Below, in pieces: positions 10,717 through 19,618 of a stretch of 64,000 nucleotides of DNA (position 1 is its first letter; every line of letters begins with the position of its first letter). Location of the stretch: contig NZ_FNYA01000002.1 of the NCBI RefSeq assembly GCF_900108955.1, positions 248,001-312,000 on the forward strand. Direction: 5' to 3'. Both the position numbers and the translations under genes were made by a program. Origin of the DNA: Flavobacterium terrigena (GTDB taxonomy: Bacteria > Bacteroidota > Bacteroidia > Flavobacteriales > Flavobacteriaceae). The notes under the pieces were generated by a model. That model was given only the letters and a program-made list of their open reading frames with translations, searched no databases and had not been told where the DNA came from.

Positions 10717-10751
10717 TTTTGTAGAATTATAACATTTTAAGTATATATTTG
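10717..10751 (+). promoter_or_regulatory. Bacteroidota-type promoter for the 483-aa surface protein
   Basis: TTTTG (10717-10721), 22 bases, then TATATTTG (10744-10751). A transcription start about 6 bases further on would leave a leader of about 15 nt before the ATG at 10771. Confidence 0.65.
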
Positions 10752-10770
10752 CAAAAAATTACACATTATT

Positions 10771-12222
10771 ATGATTAAAAACTTAACATTCAGCCTACTA
10801 CTAATTTTCTCATCAATTAGTATAAACGCACAAGTTGGAGTTGGTACTACTTCACCTGCAGGTGCATTAGATATTAATTCAAGTACAAATGGATTAATAT
10901 TACCTAGAGTTGCATTAACCGCATTAAATGTAGCAGCGCCCGTTGTTAACCCTCAAGGTGGCGGATTAGTTGTTGGAACTTTAATTTGGAATACTGCCAC
11001 AGCTGGTTCAATCCCAAATAATGTTGTTCCAGGAATGTACTACTGGGAAGGATCAAAATGGATATCACTTGCTGGTTCTCCAGGAGGATTAGATTGGTCT
11101 TTATCAGGAAATACGGGAACAAATCCTGCAACAAATTATGTTGGAACAACAGATAATGTGCCATTAATTTTGAGAGCTAACAGTATTGAAAGAATTAGAA
11201 TGGGTACTACAGAAACTGTAGTTAATGAAGACGCACAAAATTATAATTTCAGAGTTGAAGGAACTGGTGAATCACAAATGTTTTATGTTGATGCGGCAAA
11301 CAATCACGTACACATTAGAGCAGCTTCCCCATTCCCAACAATTGACATGTTTACATCTGTTGGTGTAGCTGGCGATTATCCAATAAATGGATATGCAACT
11401 GGTCAAAATAATGCAGGAATTTACGGAAGATCTAACACAACTGCCACAGGAGCGAATATGAATACAGGTGGGTCATTTGATGGTGCAGGAAATGGTTTTT
11501 CGTCACAAGCAGGATGGAATATTGGTGCTGTTGGTACTGGATTACAAGCAGGTATCTACGGAACAGCCACTAACCCAACAAGTAATAGCGATGCTCGACA
11601 AGGTGGATTGTTTTCAATAACAGACACAGGAAATACAACACAATCGATTGCTAGTATAGCTGGGTTCGGTTCAGGACCAAATTCAACTCGCTACTATGGT
11701 GGTTATTTTGATGCAAATCAAGGAACAAATGATTATGCTTATGTTGGATATAGGTCAGGTGGAGGTACAGACTATGGTATTTTATCAGCAGGTACAAAGT
11801 CAACAATGGTAAAAGATGATGAAGGTAAAAATAGAGTTATGTATTGTACAGAGGCTCCAGAAGTTTTATTCCAAGACTTTGGTGAAGCGGAACTAAAAAA
11901 CGGAAAAGCTACGATAGTATTAGAAGATGTATTAAGTAAAAACATCTCTGATAAAAAACCAGTAAAAGTTTTTATTCAATTAGAAGGTGATTGTAATGGA
12001 GTATACATTACTAATAAATCAAATAAAGGATTTACTGTAACTGAATTAAACAAAGGAAAATCAAATACAAAATTTTCTTGGCAAATTATCGGAAATAGAG
12101 CAGATTCAGTTGACAACACAGGAAAAGTTACTTCAGAATTTGATGATGTTAGATTCCCAATAGGTCCAGAAAAAATAAATTTTCCTAAGCCTGGAACTTC
12201 AAAATCAGAAAAAAGAAAATAA
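10771..12222 (+). CDS. secreted surface protein with 'QVGVGTTSPAGALDI' N-terminus
   Basis: 483 aa. A signal peptide (NLTFSLLLIFSSISINA-Q) is followed at once by VGVGTTSPAGALDINSSTNG and LPRVALT, the standard opening of a large family of Bacteroidota surface proteins often described as fibre- or adhesin-like. Then come YYWEGSKW, WSLSGNTGTNP..NYVGTTDN and Gly/Asn-rich beta-roll-like sequence with IYGRS and IYGTA repeats. Residues 370-483 are charged and look like a separate globular end (VKVFIQLEGDCNGVYI, FSWQIIGNRAD, ending in Lys-rich KSEKRK). No T9SS sorting domain is seen at the C-terminus, so how it is anchored is unclear. It pairs with the upstream giant gene the way the 428-aa gene pairs with the second giant. 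The function is not known. Confidence 0.85.
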   Translation: MIKNLTFSLLLIFSSISINAQVGVGTTSPAGALDINSSTNGLILPRVALTALNVAAPVVNPQGGGLVVGTLIWNTATAGSIPNNVVPGMYYWEGSKWISLAGSPGGLDWSLSGNTGTNPATNYVGTTDNVPLILRANSIERIRMGTTETVVNEDAQNYNFRVEGTGESQMFYVDAANNHVHIRAASPFPTIDMFTSVGVAGDYPINGYATGQNNAGIYGRSNTTATGANMNTGGSFDGAGNGFSSQAGWNIGAVGTGLQAGIYGTATNPTSNSDARQGGLFSITDTGNTTQSIASIAGFGSGPNSTRYYGGYFDANQGTNDYAYVGYRSGGGTDYGILSAGTKSTMVKDDEGKNRVMYCTEAPEVLFQDFGEAELKNGKATIVLEDVLSKNISDKKPVKVFIQLEGDCNGVYITNKSNKGFTVTELNKGKSNTKFSWQIIGNRADSVDNTGKVTSEFDDVRFPIGPEKINFPKPGTSKSEKRK

Positions 12223-12291
12223 TTATAAATACGACGATTTTTAAAAATTTATTAAAAACATTTAGGTGTTTTTGATAAATTTAATATCTTC

Positions 12292-12324
12292 AAAAAGCCT
12301 CACAAATTTGTGAGGCTTTTTTTT
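12292..12324 (+). terminator. Rho-independent terminator of the 483-aa gene
   Basis: A near-perfect palindrome centred at 12306/12307 (AAAAAGCCTCACAA with TTGTGAGGCTTTTT) followed by a T-run. This stem differs from the AGACCTTT terminators of its neighbours. Confidence 0.9.
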
Positions 12325-12390
12325 GTTTAAAAGCTTCAAAAAACAATTATTTAACAAAAAAATAATGTCTGCGAAGAAATTAAACTTTTG

Positions 12391-12450
12391 TGTTTTTTAT
12401 CGAATAAGGATGCTTTTCATCGATTATTAATGTTTTGCATCGAATATTTT
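12391..12450 (+). promoter_or_regulatory. three direct repeats of a 20-bp unit, candidate operator array
   Basis: TGTTTTTTATCGA (12391), TGCTTTTCATCGA (12411) and TGTTTTGCATCGA (12431) start exactly 20 bp apart, which is about two helical turns. Single copies of the motif lie at 4821 and 18186, upstream of related genes. The phased spacing on one face of the helix is typical of cooperative regulator sites; the regulator is unknown. Confidence 0.55.
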
Positions 12451-12591
12451 GAACATTTCGTATGGAATTTGTTTAAAATTTATATATTGCTCAACAATAT
12501 CACATATTCGTTTAATAATGTGAAATTAACACGGCAATTTTCAAACAATTATTACAATAAAACCAAAAAACTACTACAAAACTACTACAAA

Positions 12592-15500
12592 ATGAACTAC
12601 AAGGCTTACAAACCAAACACCAAGCTATTATTAAATTTAAAAAAACAAATCATTAATAATACTTATTTATTACTAATTACTTTTTTTACATTATTTACAA
12701 ATCAATTATCCGCTCAAACTACTGACACTTATACAGCTTCAGGCAGTTGGGTTGTACCTGCTGGAGTTACCTCAGTAACAGTACAAATATGGGGCGCTGG
12801 CGGCGGCGGCGGCGGGTCAAACTCTAACAACAACGGAGGTTCTGGAGGAGGTTCTGGGGCTTATGTCACACGAACTGTAACAGTAACTCCAGGAACGTAT
12901 CCATTTACAATAGGCACAGCAGGTACAGCAGGCACTAATGCCGGAGGTACTGGAGGTGCTGGAGGAAATTCAACAATAACAATTGGTGGATTTACTCTTG
13001 CTGCGAATGGCGGAACCGGTGGTGTTGGTAATGCTGGAGCTATTGGAACAGGAGGAACAGCAAGTGGAGGATCAACAAATACAAATGGTAATCCAGGACA
13101 AGCCGGAGGAGGATCTGGTGGTAACGGAGGAAGCGCACCTAACGGTGGTACTGGAGGTACTGGAAATTCTGATGGTGCCGGAACAGCTGGAAGCACACCT
13201 GGTGGTGGTGGTGGTGGTGGTGAACGAGGTGGTGGAAATCAAACCGGAGGTGCAGGAGCACGTGGAGAAATACGTTTTACATATATAATTCCTGGTAGCT
13301 ATTGCACACCAACGAATACCTCTTCAACATCTTACTATATTAGTGGCGTAACTTCTACAGGAGGTATTGCCAATTTCAACAATACTCCTACAGCATTTTC
13401 AGCATATACAAATTACTCTTCACTATTTGTTAGTCAAATAGCAGGAAATAATTTTTCACTTACTGCAACTCATCCAAGTAGTACTTATGGGTACAATGTT
13501 TGGGTAGATTGGAACAATGATACAGATTTTAATGACGCTGGAGAAAATGTAATTTCAACAGGTTATCTTTCTACACCAGCAAGTTTAGGGACTATAACTA
13601 TCCCAGTAGGACAAGCAGCTGGAGATTACAGAATGCGAATTAGAAATGCTTATTTAAGCAATCCAGCACCAGCTTGTGGTTCATTTGATTATGGAGAAGC
13701 AGAAGACTATACAGTAAGAGTTATTGCTCCTGCTGCTTGTTCTGGAACTCCAACTGCTGGAACAGCTTCAGCTTCACCAGTATCTGGTAACCCAGGATCA
13801 ACTTATATTGTTTCTGCAACTGGATTTACTAATGCTACAGGACTTACTTTTCAATGGCAATATAGTACAAATGGAGGCGGAACTTGGACAAATCAAGGTG
13901 CTGCTACTGGAACATACGCTAACTATACTGCAACCGCTCCTGCTTTAGGAACAACTGTATTATGGCATTTAATTGTAACATGTACAAGTAGTGGTCAAAG
14001 TGGAACATCATCTAATGGAACATTTACATCAGTTTCTACACAAAACATTCCTGCTACAGGAAATAACTCCGTTACTTGTGGAACCAACATAGTTTTATAT
14101 GACAATGGTGGAGCTTCAAGCGACTATGTTAATAGTTCGAATGGATATACGATTTTAGACGCAGGTCTTGGCGCAACAATTAACATTTCAGGAAACTACA
14201 CTACTGAAAGTGTTGATTATATTAAAATTTACAGTGGATCTGGAACAGGTGGCACATTACTAGGGACTTATTCAGGAACTGGTTCAATAAATTATACTGG
14301 TACTGTCGGACAAACTTTAACAGTTCAATTTACATCAGATAGCTCTGTTGTTTATTCAGGCTTTTCTCTTTCTGTAACTTATAGTGGAGTTTGTTACCCT
14401 GCATGTAGTGGAACACCAACTGGAGGAACCGCAGTAGCAACACCAGCGTCTTCTTCACCAGGATCAAGTTATACTGTTTCTGCAACTGGATATACAGGAG
14501 CAACAGGACTAACATTTCAATGGCAATATAGTACAAATGGTGGTGGGACTTGGACAAATCAAGGTGCTGCTACTGGAACTTATGCTAACTATACTGCAAC
14601 TGCTCCTGCTTTAGGAACAACAGTATTATGGCACTTAATTGTAACTTGTACAGCTAGTGGCCAAAGTGCAACTTCTTCTAATGGTACTTTCAATTCGGTT
14701 TCAACACAAAATATTCCAACAACAGGAAATACTACAATTACTTGTGGAACCAATATAGTTTTATATGACAATGGTGGTGTTTCAGGTGACTATGCAAATA
14801 GCTCATCTGGTTATTCTGTTATAGAAGCAGGACTTGCAGCAACAGTAACAATTTCAGGAAACTATACTACTGAAAATGGTCTTGACTATATTAGAATTTA
14901 CAACGGAACTGGAATTGGTGGAACTTTATTGGCTTCATATACAGGAACAGGAACAATTAATTACACAGGAACTGCAGGACAAACTTTAACTGTTCAATTT
15001 TACTCTGACAGTTCATCCGTTTATTCTGGTTTCAGTTTATCCGTATCTTATAGTGGTGTTTGCTATCCAGCTTGCGCAGGAACTCCAACAGCAGGAACTG
15101 TTTTAGCTAATCCTAATACAGGATGGCCAGGTTCATCTTATTCAGTTGTCGCATCTGGTTACACACAGGCATTAAACATGACTTACCAATGGCAATATAG
15201 CTCAAGTGCTGGAGGGCCTTGGACAAATGCAGGTGCTGCTACAAGTTCTTATGCAAATTACAGTGCAATTGCACCTGCAAGTGGATTAGTTTATTGGCAT
15301 TTGGTTGTTACTTGTACAAACAGTAGTCAAACCGCTACTTCTTCAAATGGTGTTTTTACTGTAATGGCTGTTAGTAATGTAGTAACTGGATGTCCAAACG
15401 TAGTGTCTGGTGGTTTAGGACTAAATGGAGCAGATCCAGCTGCAATTAACTGTACAGCTTCTTCAACTTGTGTGGATCTTGAAGCTACTTATTTAGATTT

Positions 15501-18057
15501 AGGAGAAACAACTGATTATATTGTTGAACCAATTGCTTACAATCCTCCTCGCAGTTTTACAGGATTAGCTAACCCTGTAAGTGTTAACACAGATGATGTT
15601 TGGTCACCTGTTGTAAACCTACCTTTTGATTTTTGCTTCTATGGAAACACTTTCAACAAATGTGTTATTGGATCTAATGGAATTTTAAGTTTTAACACTA
15701 CTCTAGCTGGTACAGCCAGTGGATATAGCTTTAGTGATAATATTCCAATCAGTGGACATTCACAATTAAAAGAGAATTCAATTTTTGGAGTATTTCACGA
15801 TATAGACCCAGGAGTTGGAACTTTAAAACAAGTAGGTTGGGAATTAATCACATTACCTACTGGATGTAGAGCTTTAGTTGCATCATGGTCAAATGTGCCT
15901 ATGTTCGACGAAAATGCTATTCTATATACTGGAATGATGGTTCTTTATGAAAATTCAAACATTATTGAGGTTTATATTAAAGAAAAAAATATCGACAACT
16001 TTGGAGCTGGAACTTGGAATGATGGTAATGCCATTGTTGGTATTCAAAATGCAACCGGAACATTAGCGTCTGTTCCACCAGGAAGAAATGGGCTTGATGC
16101 CAACTGGACTGCAACAAATGAAGCTTGGCGTTTTGTACCAAATGGAAATTCAATCGCTTCAATAAAATGGTATGAAGGTGCTGGAACTACGGGTCCAGTG
16201 GTAGGAACTACACCAACAGTAACTGTTTGCCCTACCTCAACAACAACTTACACTGCAGAAATCACTTACACGCTTTGTGATGGAAGAACAATTAAACAAG
16301 CAGATCAAACTACTGTTACTATTAATGGTGCAAAAGTTTGGAATGGCTCTGTAAGTACAAACTGGAATGTTGCTAACAACTGGACACCAACTGGAGTTCC
16401 AACAGCTTTAGACTGTGTTGTAGTACCAGATACTGCAAATGATCCAATTATTGGCGGAACAAGCTTCAGTGGTTTAGGTTTAAACTTAGCTGTAAATACA
16501 AATGCAGTTTTAAATATCACTGCTACAAATACTTTAAAAATAACTGACATAATTAATGTAAATGCAACTGGAACAATAATTGTTCAAGATGATGCAAGTA
16601 TCGTACAGACTAACAATGTTACTAATATTGGAAACATTCAATATCAAAGAGCTGCAAATGTTAGAAGACAAGATTATGTATATTGGTCATCACCAGTATC
16701 TAATTTTGCAAGTACTGCAGTTTCTCCTGGAACAAGTTTAGGATTCCAATATAAATGGACACCTACTATAGCAGGAAATATAAATCAATTTGGAAATTGG
16801 GCATTTGCTAACGAAACCATGGTTAATGGTAAAGGATACTGTTTAAGAGCTCCAAACTCCTATTCACTTTCAGCTTTTGCCAATTATACTGCTACATTTG
16901 TTGGGGTTCCAAATAACGGGAACATATCAATTCCAATTAGTAGAGGAACTTTTAATGGAGCCAATTACTCAACTGGAGTTTCTACAACACCTGGAACTAA
17001 GGATGACGACAACTGGAATTTAGTTGGAAACCCATACCCTTCTGCAATTCACGCTGTTAATTTCTTAACATTAAACCCAAACATTGCAGGTTTTGTTAAT
17101 ATTTGGACACATGGCTCATTACCTTCTAGCGCAACAGCAGATCCATTTTATAATGATTATGCTTATAACTATACTCCAACTGATTATATCACCTATAATT
17201 CTGTAGGCGCATCTAGTGGTGCAGGTACATTTAATGGTAGAATCGCAGGAGGACAAGGATTTTTCGTATCAATGCTTCATACATCAGCCGCAACAACGGA
17301 AAATTTAAATTTCAATAACACACTGAGAAGCAATACGTATGACAACACTGTGTTTTACAAAAATTCTAAGGAAAATAAAAACGCTGACGAATTAGAAAAA
17401 CACAGAATTTGGTTCGATTTAGTTACCCCTTCAGGAACTAATATTAGATCTTTATTAGGATATGTTGAAAATGCAACAAATCAAAATGATAGATTATTCG
17501 ATGCATTTTCTAACGAAAAACTGTCATTCAATATTTTCTCATTAATTGGAGATGAGCAAATGCTAATTCAAGGTAGAACACTTCCTTTTGATGTTAATGA
17601 CAAAGTTAGTATCGGAGTAAGCCTTCCTCAAGATGGATTATACAAAATTGCTTTAAGTGAGGTTGATGGACTATTCAAAGATCCGAAACAAAACATCTTT
17701 TTAGAAGATAAATTATTAAACGTAATTTTCAATTTAAAACAGGCTCCATATTCATTTATGGATAAAAAAGGAATAATTAAAGATCGATTTGTTTTAAGAT
17801 ATACTAAATCAGATAATATAACAGAAGTTGCAAACCAATTAACCGTTTATGACAACAATGTATTAACTGTAGAATCAGGTAAATTGAAAATAAAAGACAT
17901 TATAGTTTTTGATACTTTAGGAAAATTATTATTAAACAAAAACAATGTAAATAGTAAAAACTTTCAAATTACTAACTTAAACAGAACAAATAGTATGTTA
18001 ATTGTAAAAGTTACTTTAGAAGATAACACAGAAGAAGTAAGAAAAATTATTTACTAA
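12592..18057 (+). CDS. giant T9SS type A sorting domain protein with Gly-rich, GEVEDY and CUB-type domains
   Basis: 1,821 aa from the ATG at 12592, chosen because it gives a proper signal peptide (YLLLITFFTLFTNQLSA-Q); the frame is open from 12388 but that extension has no export signal. Order: a Gly-rich domain (VQIWGAGGGGGGS onward, about 150 residues, often called a glycine-rich or PGRS-like domain); a GEVEDY-type domain (YNVWVDWNNDTDFND...GEAEDYTV); two tandem units, each an Ig-like domain (FQWQYSTNGGGTWTNQG) plus a CUB-like domain (ITCGTNIVLYDNGG, DYIKIYSG, TVQFTSDSS); a third Ig-like half-unit; a beta-propeller or lectin-like stretch (FDFCFYGNTFNKCVIGSNG); then the C-terminal module shared with the first giant (RRQDYVYWSSPV, GKGYCLRAP, GNPYPSAI, GQGFFVSMLH) and the T9SS domain. 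A surface adhesin is likely. Confidence 0.9.
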   Translation: MNYKAYKPNTKLLLNLKKQIINNTYLLLITFFTLFTNQLSAQTTDTYTASGSWVVPAGVTSVTVQIWGAGGGGGGSNSNNNGGSGGGSGAYVTRTVTVTPGTYPFTIGTAGTAGTNAGGTGGAGGNSTITIGGFTLAANGGTGGVGNAGAIGTGGTASGGSTNTNGNPGQAGGGSGGNGGSAPNGGTGGTGNSDGAGTAGSTPGGGGGGGERGGGNQTGGAGARGEIRFTYIIPGSYCTPTNTSSTSYYISGVTSTGGIANFNNTPTAFSAYTNYSSLFVSQIAGNNFSLTATHPSSTYGYNVWVDWNNDTDFNDAGENVISTGYLSTPASLGTITIPVGQAAGDYRMRIRNAYLSNPAPACGSFDYGEAEDYTVRVIAPAACSGTPTAGTASASPVSGNPGSTYIVSATGFTNATGLTFQWQYSTNGGGTWTNQGAATGTYANYTATAPALGTTVLWHLIVTCTSSGQSGTSSNGTFTSVSTQNIPATGNNSVTCGTNIVLYDNGGASSDYVNSSNGYTILDAGLGATINISGNYTTESVDYIKIYSGSGTGGTLLGTYSGTGSINYTGTVGQTLTVQFTSDSSVVYSGFSLSVTYSGVCYPACSGTPTGGTAVATPASSSPGSSYTVSATGYTGATGLTFQWQYSTNGGGTWTNQGAATGTYANYTATAPALGTTVLWHLIVTCTASGQSATSSNGTFNSVSTQNIPTTGNTTITCGTNIVLYDNGGVSGDYANSSSGYSVIEAGLAATVTISGNYTTENGLDYIRIYNGTGIGGTLLASYTGTGTINYTGTAGQTLTVQFYSDSSSVYSGFSLSVSYSGVCYPACAGTPTAGTVLANPNTGWPGSSYSVVASGYTQALNMTYQWQYSSSAGGPWTNAGAATSSYANYSAIAPASGLVYWHLVVTCTNSSQTATSSNGVFTVMAVSNVVTGCPNVVSGGLGLNGADPAAINCTASSTCVDLEATYLDLGETTDYIVEPIAYNPPRSFTGLANPVSVNTDDVWSPVVNLPFDFCFYGNTFNKCVIGSNGILSFNTTLAGTASGYSFSDNIPISGHSQLKENSIFGVFHDIDPGVGTLKQVGWELITLPTGCRALVASWSNVPMFDENAILYTGMMVLYENSNIIEVYIKEKNIDNFGAGTWNDGNAIVGIQNATGTLASVPPGRNGLDANWTATNEAWRFVPNGNSIASIKWYEGAGTTGPVVGTTPTVTVCPTSTTTYTAEITYTLCDGRTIKQADQTTVTINGAKVWNGSVSTNWNVANNWTPTGVPTALDCVVVPDTANDPIIGGTSFSGLGLNLAVNTNAVLNITATNTLKITDIINVNATGTIIVQDDASIVQTNNVTNIGNIQYQRAANVRRQDYVYWSSPVSNFASTAVSPGTSLGFQYKWTPTIAGNINQFGNWAFANETMVNGKGYCLRAPNSYSLSAFANYTATFVGVPNNGNISIPISRGTFNGANYSTGVSTTPGTKDDDNWNLVGNPYPSAIHAVNFLTLNPNIAGFVNIWTHGSLPSSATADPFYNDYAYNYTPTDYITYNSVGASSGAGTFNGRIAGGQGFFVSMLHTSAATTENLNFNNTLRSNTYDNTVFYKNSKENKNADELEKHRIWFDLVTPSGTNIRSLLGYVENATNQNDRLFDAFSNEKLSFNIFSLIGDEQMLIQGRTLPFDVNDKVSIGVSLPQDGLYKIALSEVDGLFKDPKQNIFLEDKLLNVIFNLKQAPYSFMDKKGIIKDRFVLRYTKSDNITEVANQLTVYDNNVLTVESGKLKIKDIIVFDTLGKLLLNKNNVNSKNFQITNLNRTNSMLIVKVTLEDNTEEVRKIIY
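13735..15369 (+). repeat. intragenic tandem repeat, 2.5 units of about 667 bp
   Basis: Unit 1 (13735-14400) and unit 2 (14401-15069) each encode ACxGTP, an Ig-like domain, a CUB-like domain and SYSGVCYP or its variant; unit 3 (from 15070) has only the Ig-like half. Long stretches of units 1 and 2 are identical in protein (for example GGGTWTNQGAATGTYANYTA), which points to recent duplication or ongoing homogenisation. Confidence 0.85.
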
Positions 18058-18080
18058 TACTATTTTAAAAAATTCCAAAA

Positions 18081-18117
18081 AAGACCTTTGCTTTAAATAG
18101 TAAAGGTCTTTTTTTTT
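18081..18117 (+). terminator. Rho-independent terminator after the second giant gene (repeat type)
   Basis: AAGACCTTTGCT (18081-18092) pairs with AGTAAAGGTCTT (18099-18110) with one G-T wobble, followed by a long T-run. Confidence 0.9.
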
Positions 18118-18185
18118 ATCTTTTTTATAAAAAATAAATCGTGAAAGTTCAAAAATACTTTTTAACAGCTAAACAACTGATTAAA

Positions 18186-18198
18186 TGTATTTTATCGA
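18186..18198 (+). promoter_or_regulatory. TGNNTTTNATCGA motif, copy 5
   Basis: TGTATTTTATCGA, 146 bp upstream of the 428-aa gene. The block TCATAAATTTATACAAAA follows at 18232-18249. The first giant gene has nearly the same pair of blocks at nearly the same spacing (4821 and 4863). Confidence 0.4.
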
Positions 18199-18331
18199 CA
18201 ATATAATTCCATTCAACAATTATTAATTCAATCATAAATTTATACAAAAAATATAAAATAACTTTATAACATATTGGCCCCAAAGCTTCATTTTTTTGGT
18301 TTAAAATTTTAATCATTTAAAAGAAAACAAT

Positions 18332-19618
18332 ATGAATCAGACAAAATTACTTCAACAACTAGGATGTTTACTATTCCTAATACAAATATCATACTCACAA
18401 GTAGGTATTGGCACTACAACTCCAGAAGGAGCATTAGATATTATTTCTACAAATGATGGTTTACTAATTCCAAGAGTAGCGTTAACAAACACATCAACAG
18501 CAACAATTACAACACCTATAAAATCAGAATTAGTATATAATACTGCAACCGTTGGCGATGTTACTCCAGGTTATTATTATTGGGAAACCACACCAACTGT
18601 AGCTTCAGACAGATGGATACGTTTAGTCGCAACTGGTAGTAATTGGTCAATTACTGGAAATTCAGGTACAAGCCCTGGCACCAATTTTATAGGCACAACA
18701 GATGCACAAGATTTCAGAATTAAAACTGGTGTGGGTGGCATTGATCGCTGGAATATTTCAAATACCAATAATGGTCAATTGCAATCCTATTCTATAGGAA
18801 CTGCAGCTGTGCCAACCTATTCTTGGCAAACAGATCCAAATACAGGAATTTTTAGCCCTGGGATAAGCATATTAGGATTCTCAACAAACAGTAATGAAAG
18901 AATGAGAATTGAATCCGATGGTGATGTAGGTATTGGAACTTCATCAGCAGCTTACAAACTTTCAGTACGACACGATCAAGACGGATATGGAGTAATGTCT
19001 GTTGACAACGCCACAGCTGGAGGATTTTCAGGCATTTATCTTCTTCAAGGAACAAGTTACAGAGGTCACATCGGATATGTAAACACAGGAGGTGTCTCAA
19101 CCTTTGGAGGTAAAGGATCTTATCAGCTGGCCTCAGGAAATCGACATATGCTATTCAGCACAAACTCGGGAGCTGAAACATATTTGGAACGAATGATTAT
19201 AGCACAAGACGGAAGAGTCGGTATCAATACAAACCCAACAAACTTATCGGCAACTATACAACCAACATCCAATTTACAGGTAAACGGATCTGTCGCAGTT
19301 GGAGTTATTAGAGTAACTGTTGGTGCAGGAAACGTAACTTACACAGTACCAAGCACCATCAGCAAATTAATCCTCGATGCTAGTGGTGGAAGCACCTTAA
19401 CCGTTGAACTGCCTGACCCAACTACATGTACGGGTCGATTGATAAGTGTTTCAAGAGGAACTGGTACAAAAACCATAACCATTGATCCTGTAGGTGCAAA
19501 TAATATACAAAACTTAGATGGTACAATTACCAGCACCACTTCGCTCCCAGCACATTCCGCAGCCGGAGCTGGTATCAATATTCAATTTTGGTCGGATGGT
19601 GTTAATTGGTATCGCTAA
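18332..19618 (+). CDS. secreted surface protein with 'QVGIGTTTPEGALDI' N-terminus
   Basis: 428 aa, paralogue of the 483-aa protein. A signal peptide ends near ISYS-Q and is followed by VGIGTTTPEGALDIISTNDG and LIPRVALT. WSITGNSGTSPGTNFIGTTD and YYWETTP match the paralogue in order. The middle has AVPTYSWQTDPNTGIF and GISILGFSTNSNERMRI plus GDVGIGTSS, a pattern common in phage-tail-fibre-like surface proteins. The C-terminal 110 residues (RVTVGAGNVTYTVPSTISKL to INIQFWSDGVNWYR) form a beta-rich end that differs from the paralogue's charged tail. No T9SS domain is visible. It is directly followed by a repeat-type terminator. The function is unknown; a role as surface fibre or partner of the adjacent giant protein is inferred from the repeated gene order. 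Confidence 0.83.
   Translation: MNQTKLLQQLGCLLFLIQISYSQVGIGTTTPEGALDIISTNDGLLIPRVALTNTSTATITTPIKSELVYNTATVGDVTPGYYYWETTPTVASDRWIRLVATGSNWSITGNSGTSPGTNFIGTTDAQDFRIKTGVGGIDRWNISNTNNGQLQSYSIGTAAVPTYSWQTDPNTGIFSPGISILGFSTNSNERMRIESDGDVGIGTSSAAYKLSVRHDQDGYGVMSVDNATAGGFSGIYLLQGTSYRGHIGYVNTGGVSTFGGKGSYQLASGNRHMLFSTNSGAETYLERMIIAQDGRVGINTNPTNLSATIQPTSNLQVNGSVAVGVIRVTVGAGNVTYTVPSTISKLILDASGGSTLTVELPDPTTCTGRLISVSRGTGTKTITIDPVGANNIQNLDGTITSTTSLPAHSAAGAGINIQFWSDGVNWYR

Larger units (their letters stand above)
12223..12591. promoter_or_regulatory. intergenic region upstream of the second giant gene
   Basis: 369 bp without a supported gene. It holds the terminator of the 483-aa gene (12292-12324), the three-copy 20-bp motif array (12391-12450) and AT-rich leader DNA up to the ATG at 12592. 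An open frame runs through from 12388, but it has no signal peptide at its start and is better read as leader. Confidence 0.6.

Noticed and set aside
12388..12591. 68-codon N-terminal extension of the second giant protein
   Set aside because: It contains the regulatory repeat array and precedes, rather than forms, a signal peptide; the ATG at 12592 gives a proper one.
12861..13196. Pro-rich open frame on the minus strand opposite the Gly-rich domain
   Set aside because: Antisense of GGx codons always yields Pro-rich frames; there is no start context or promoter.
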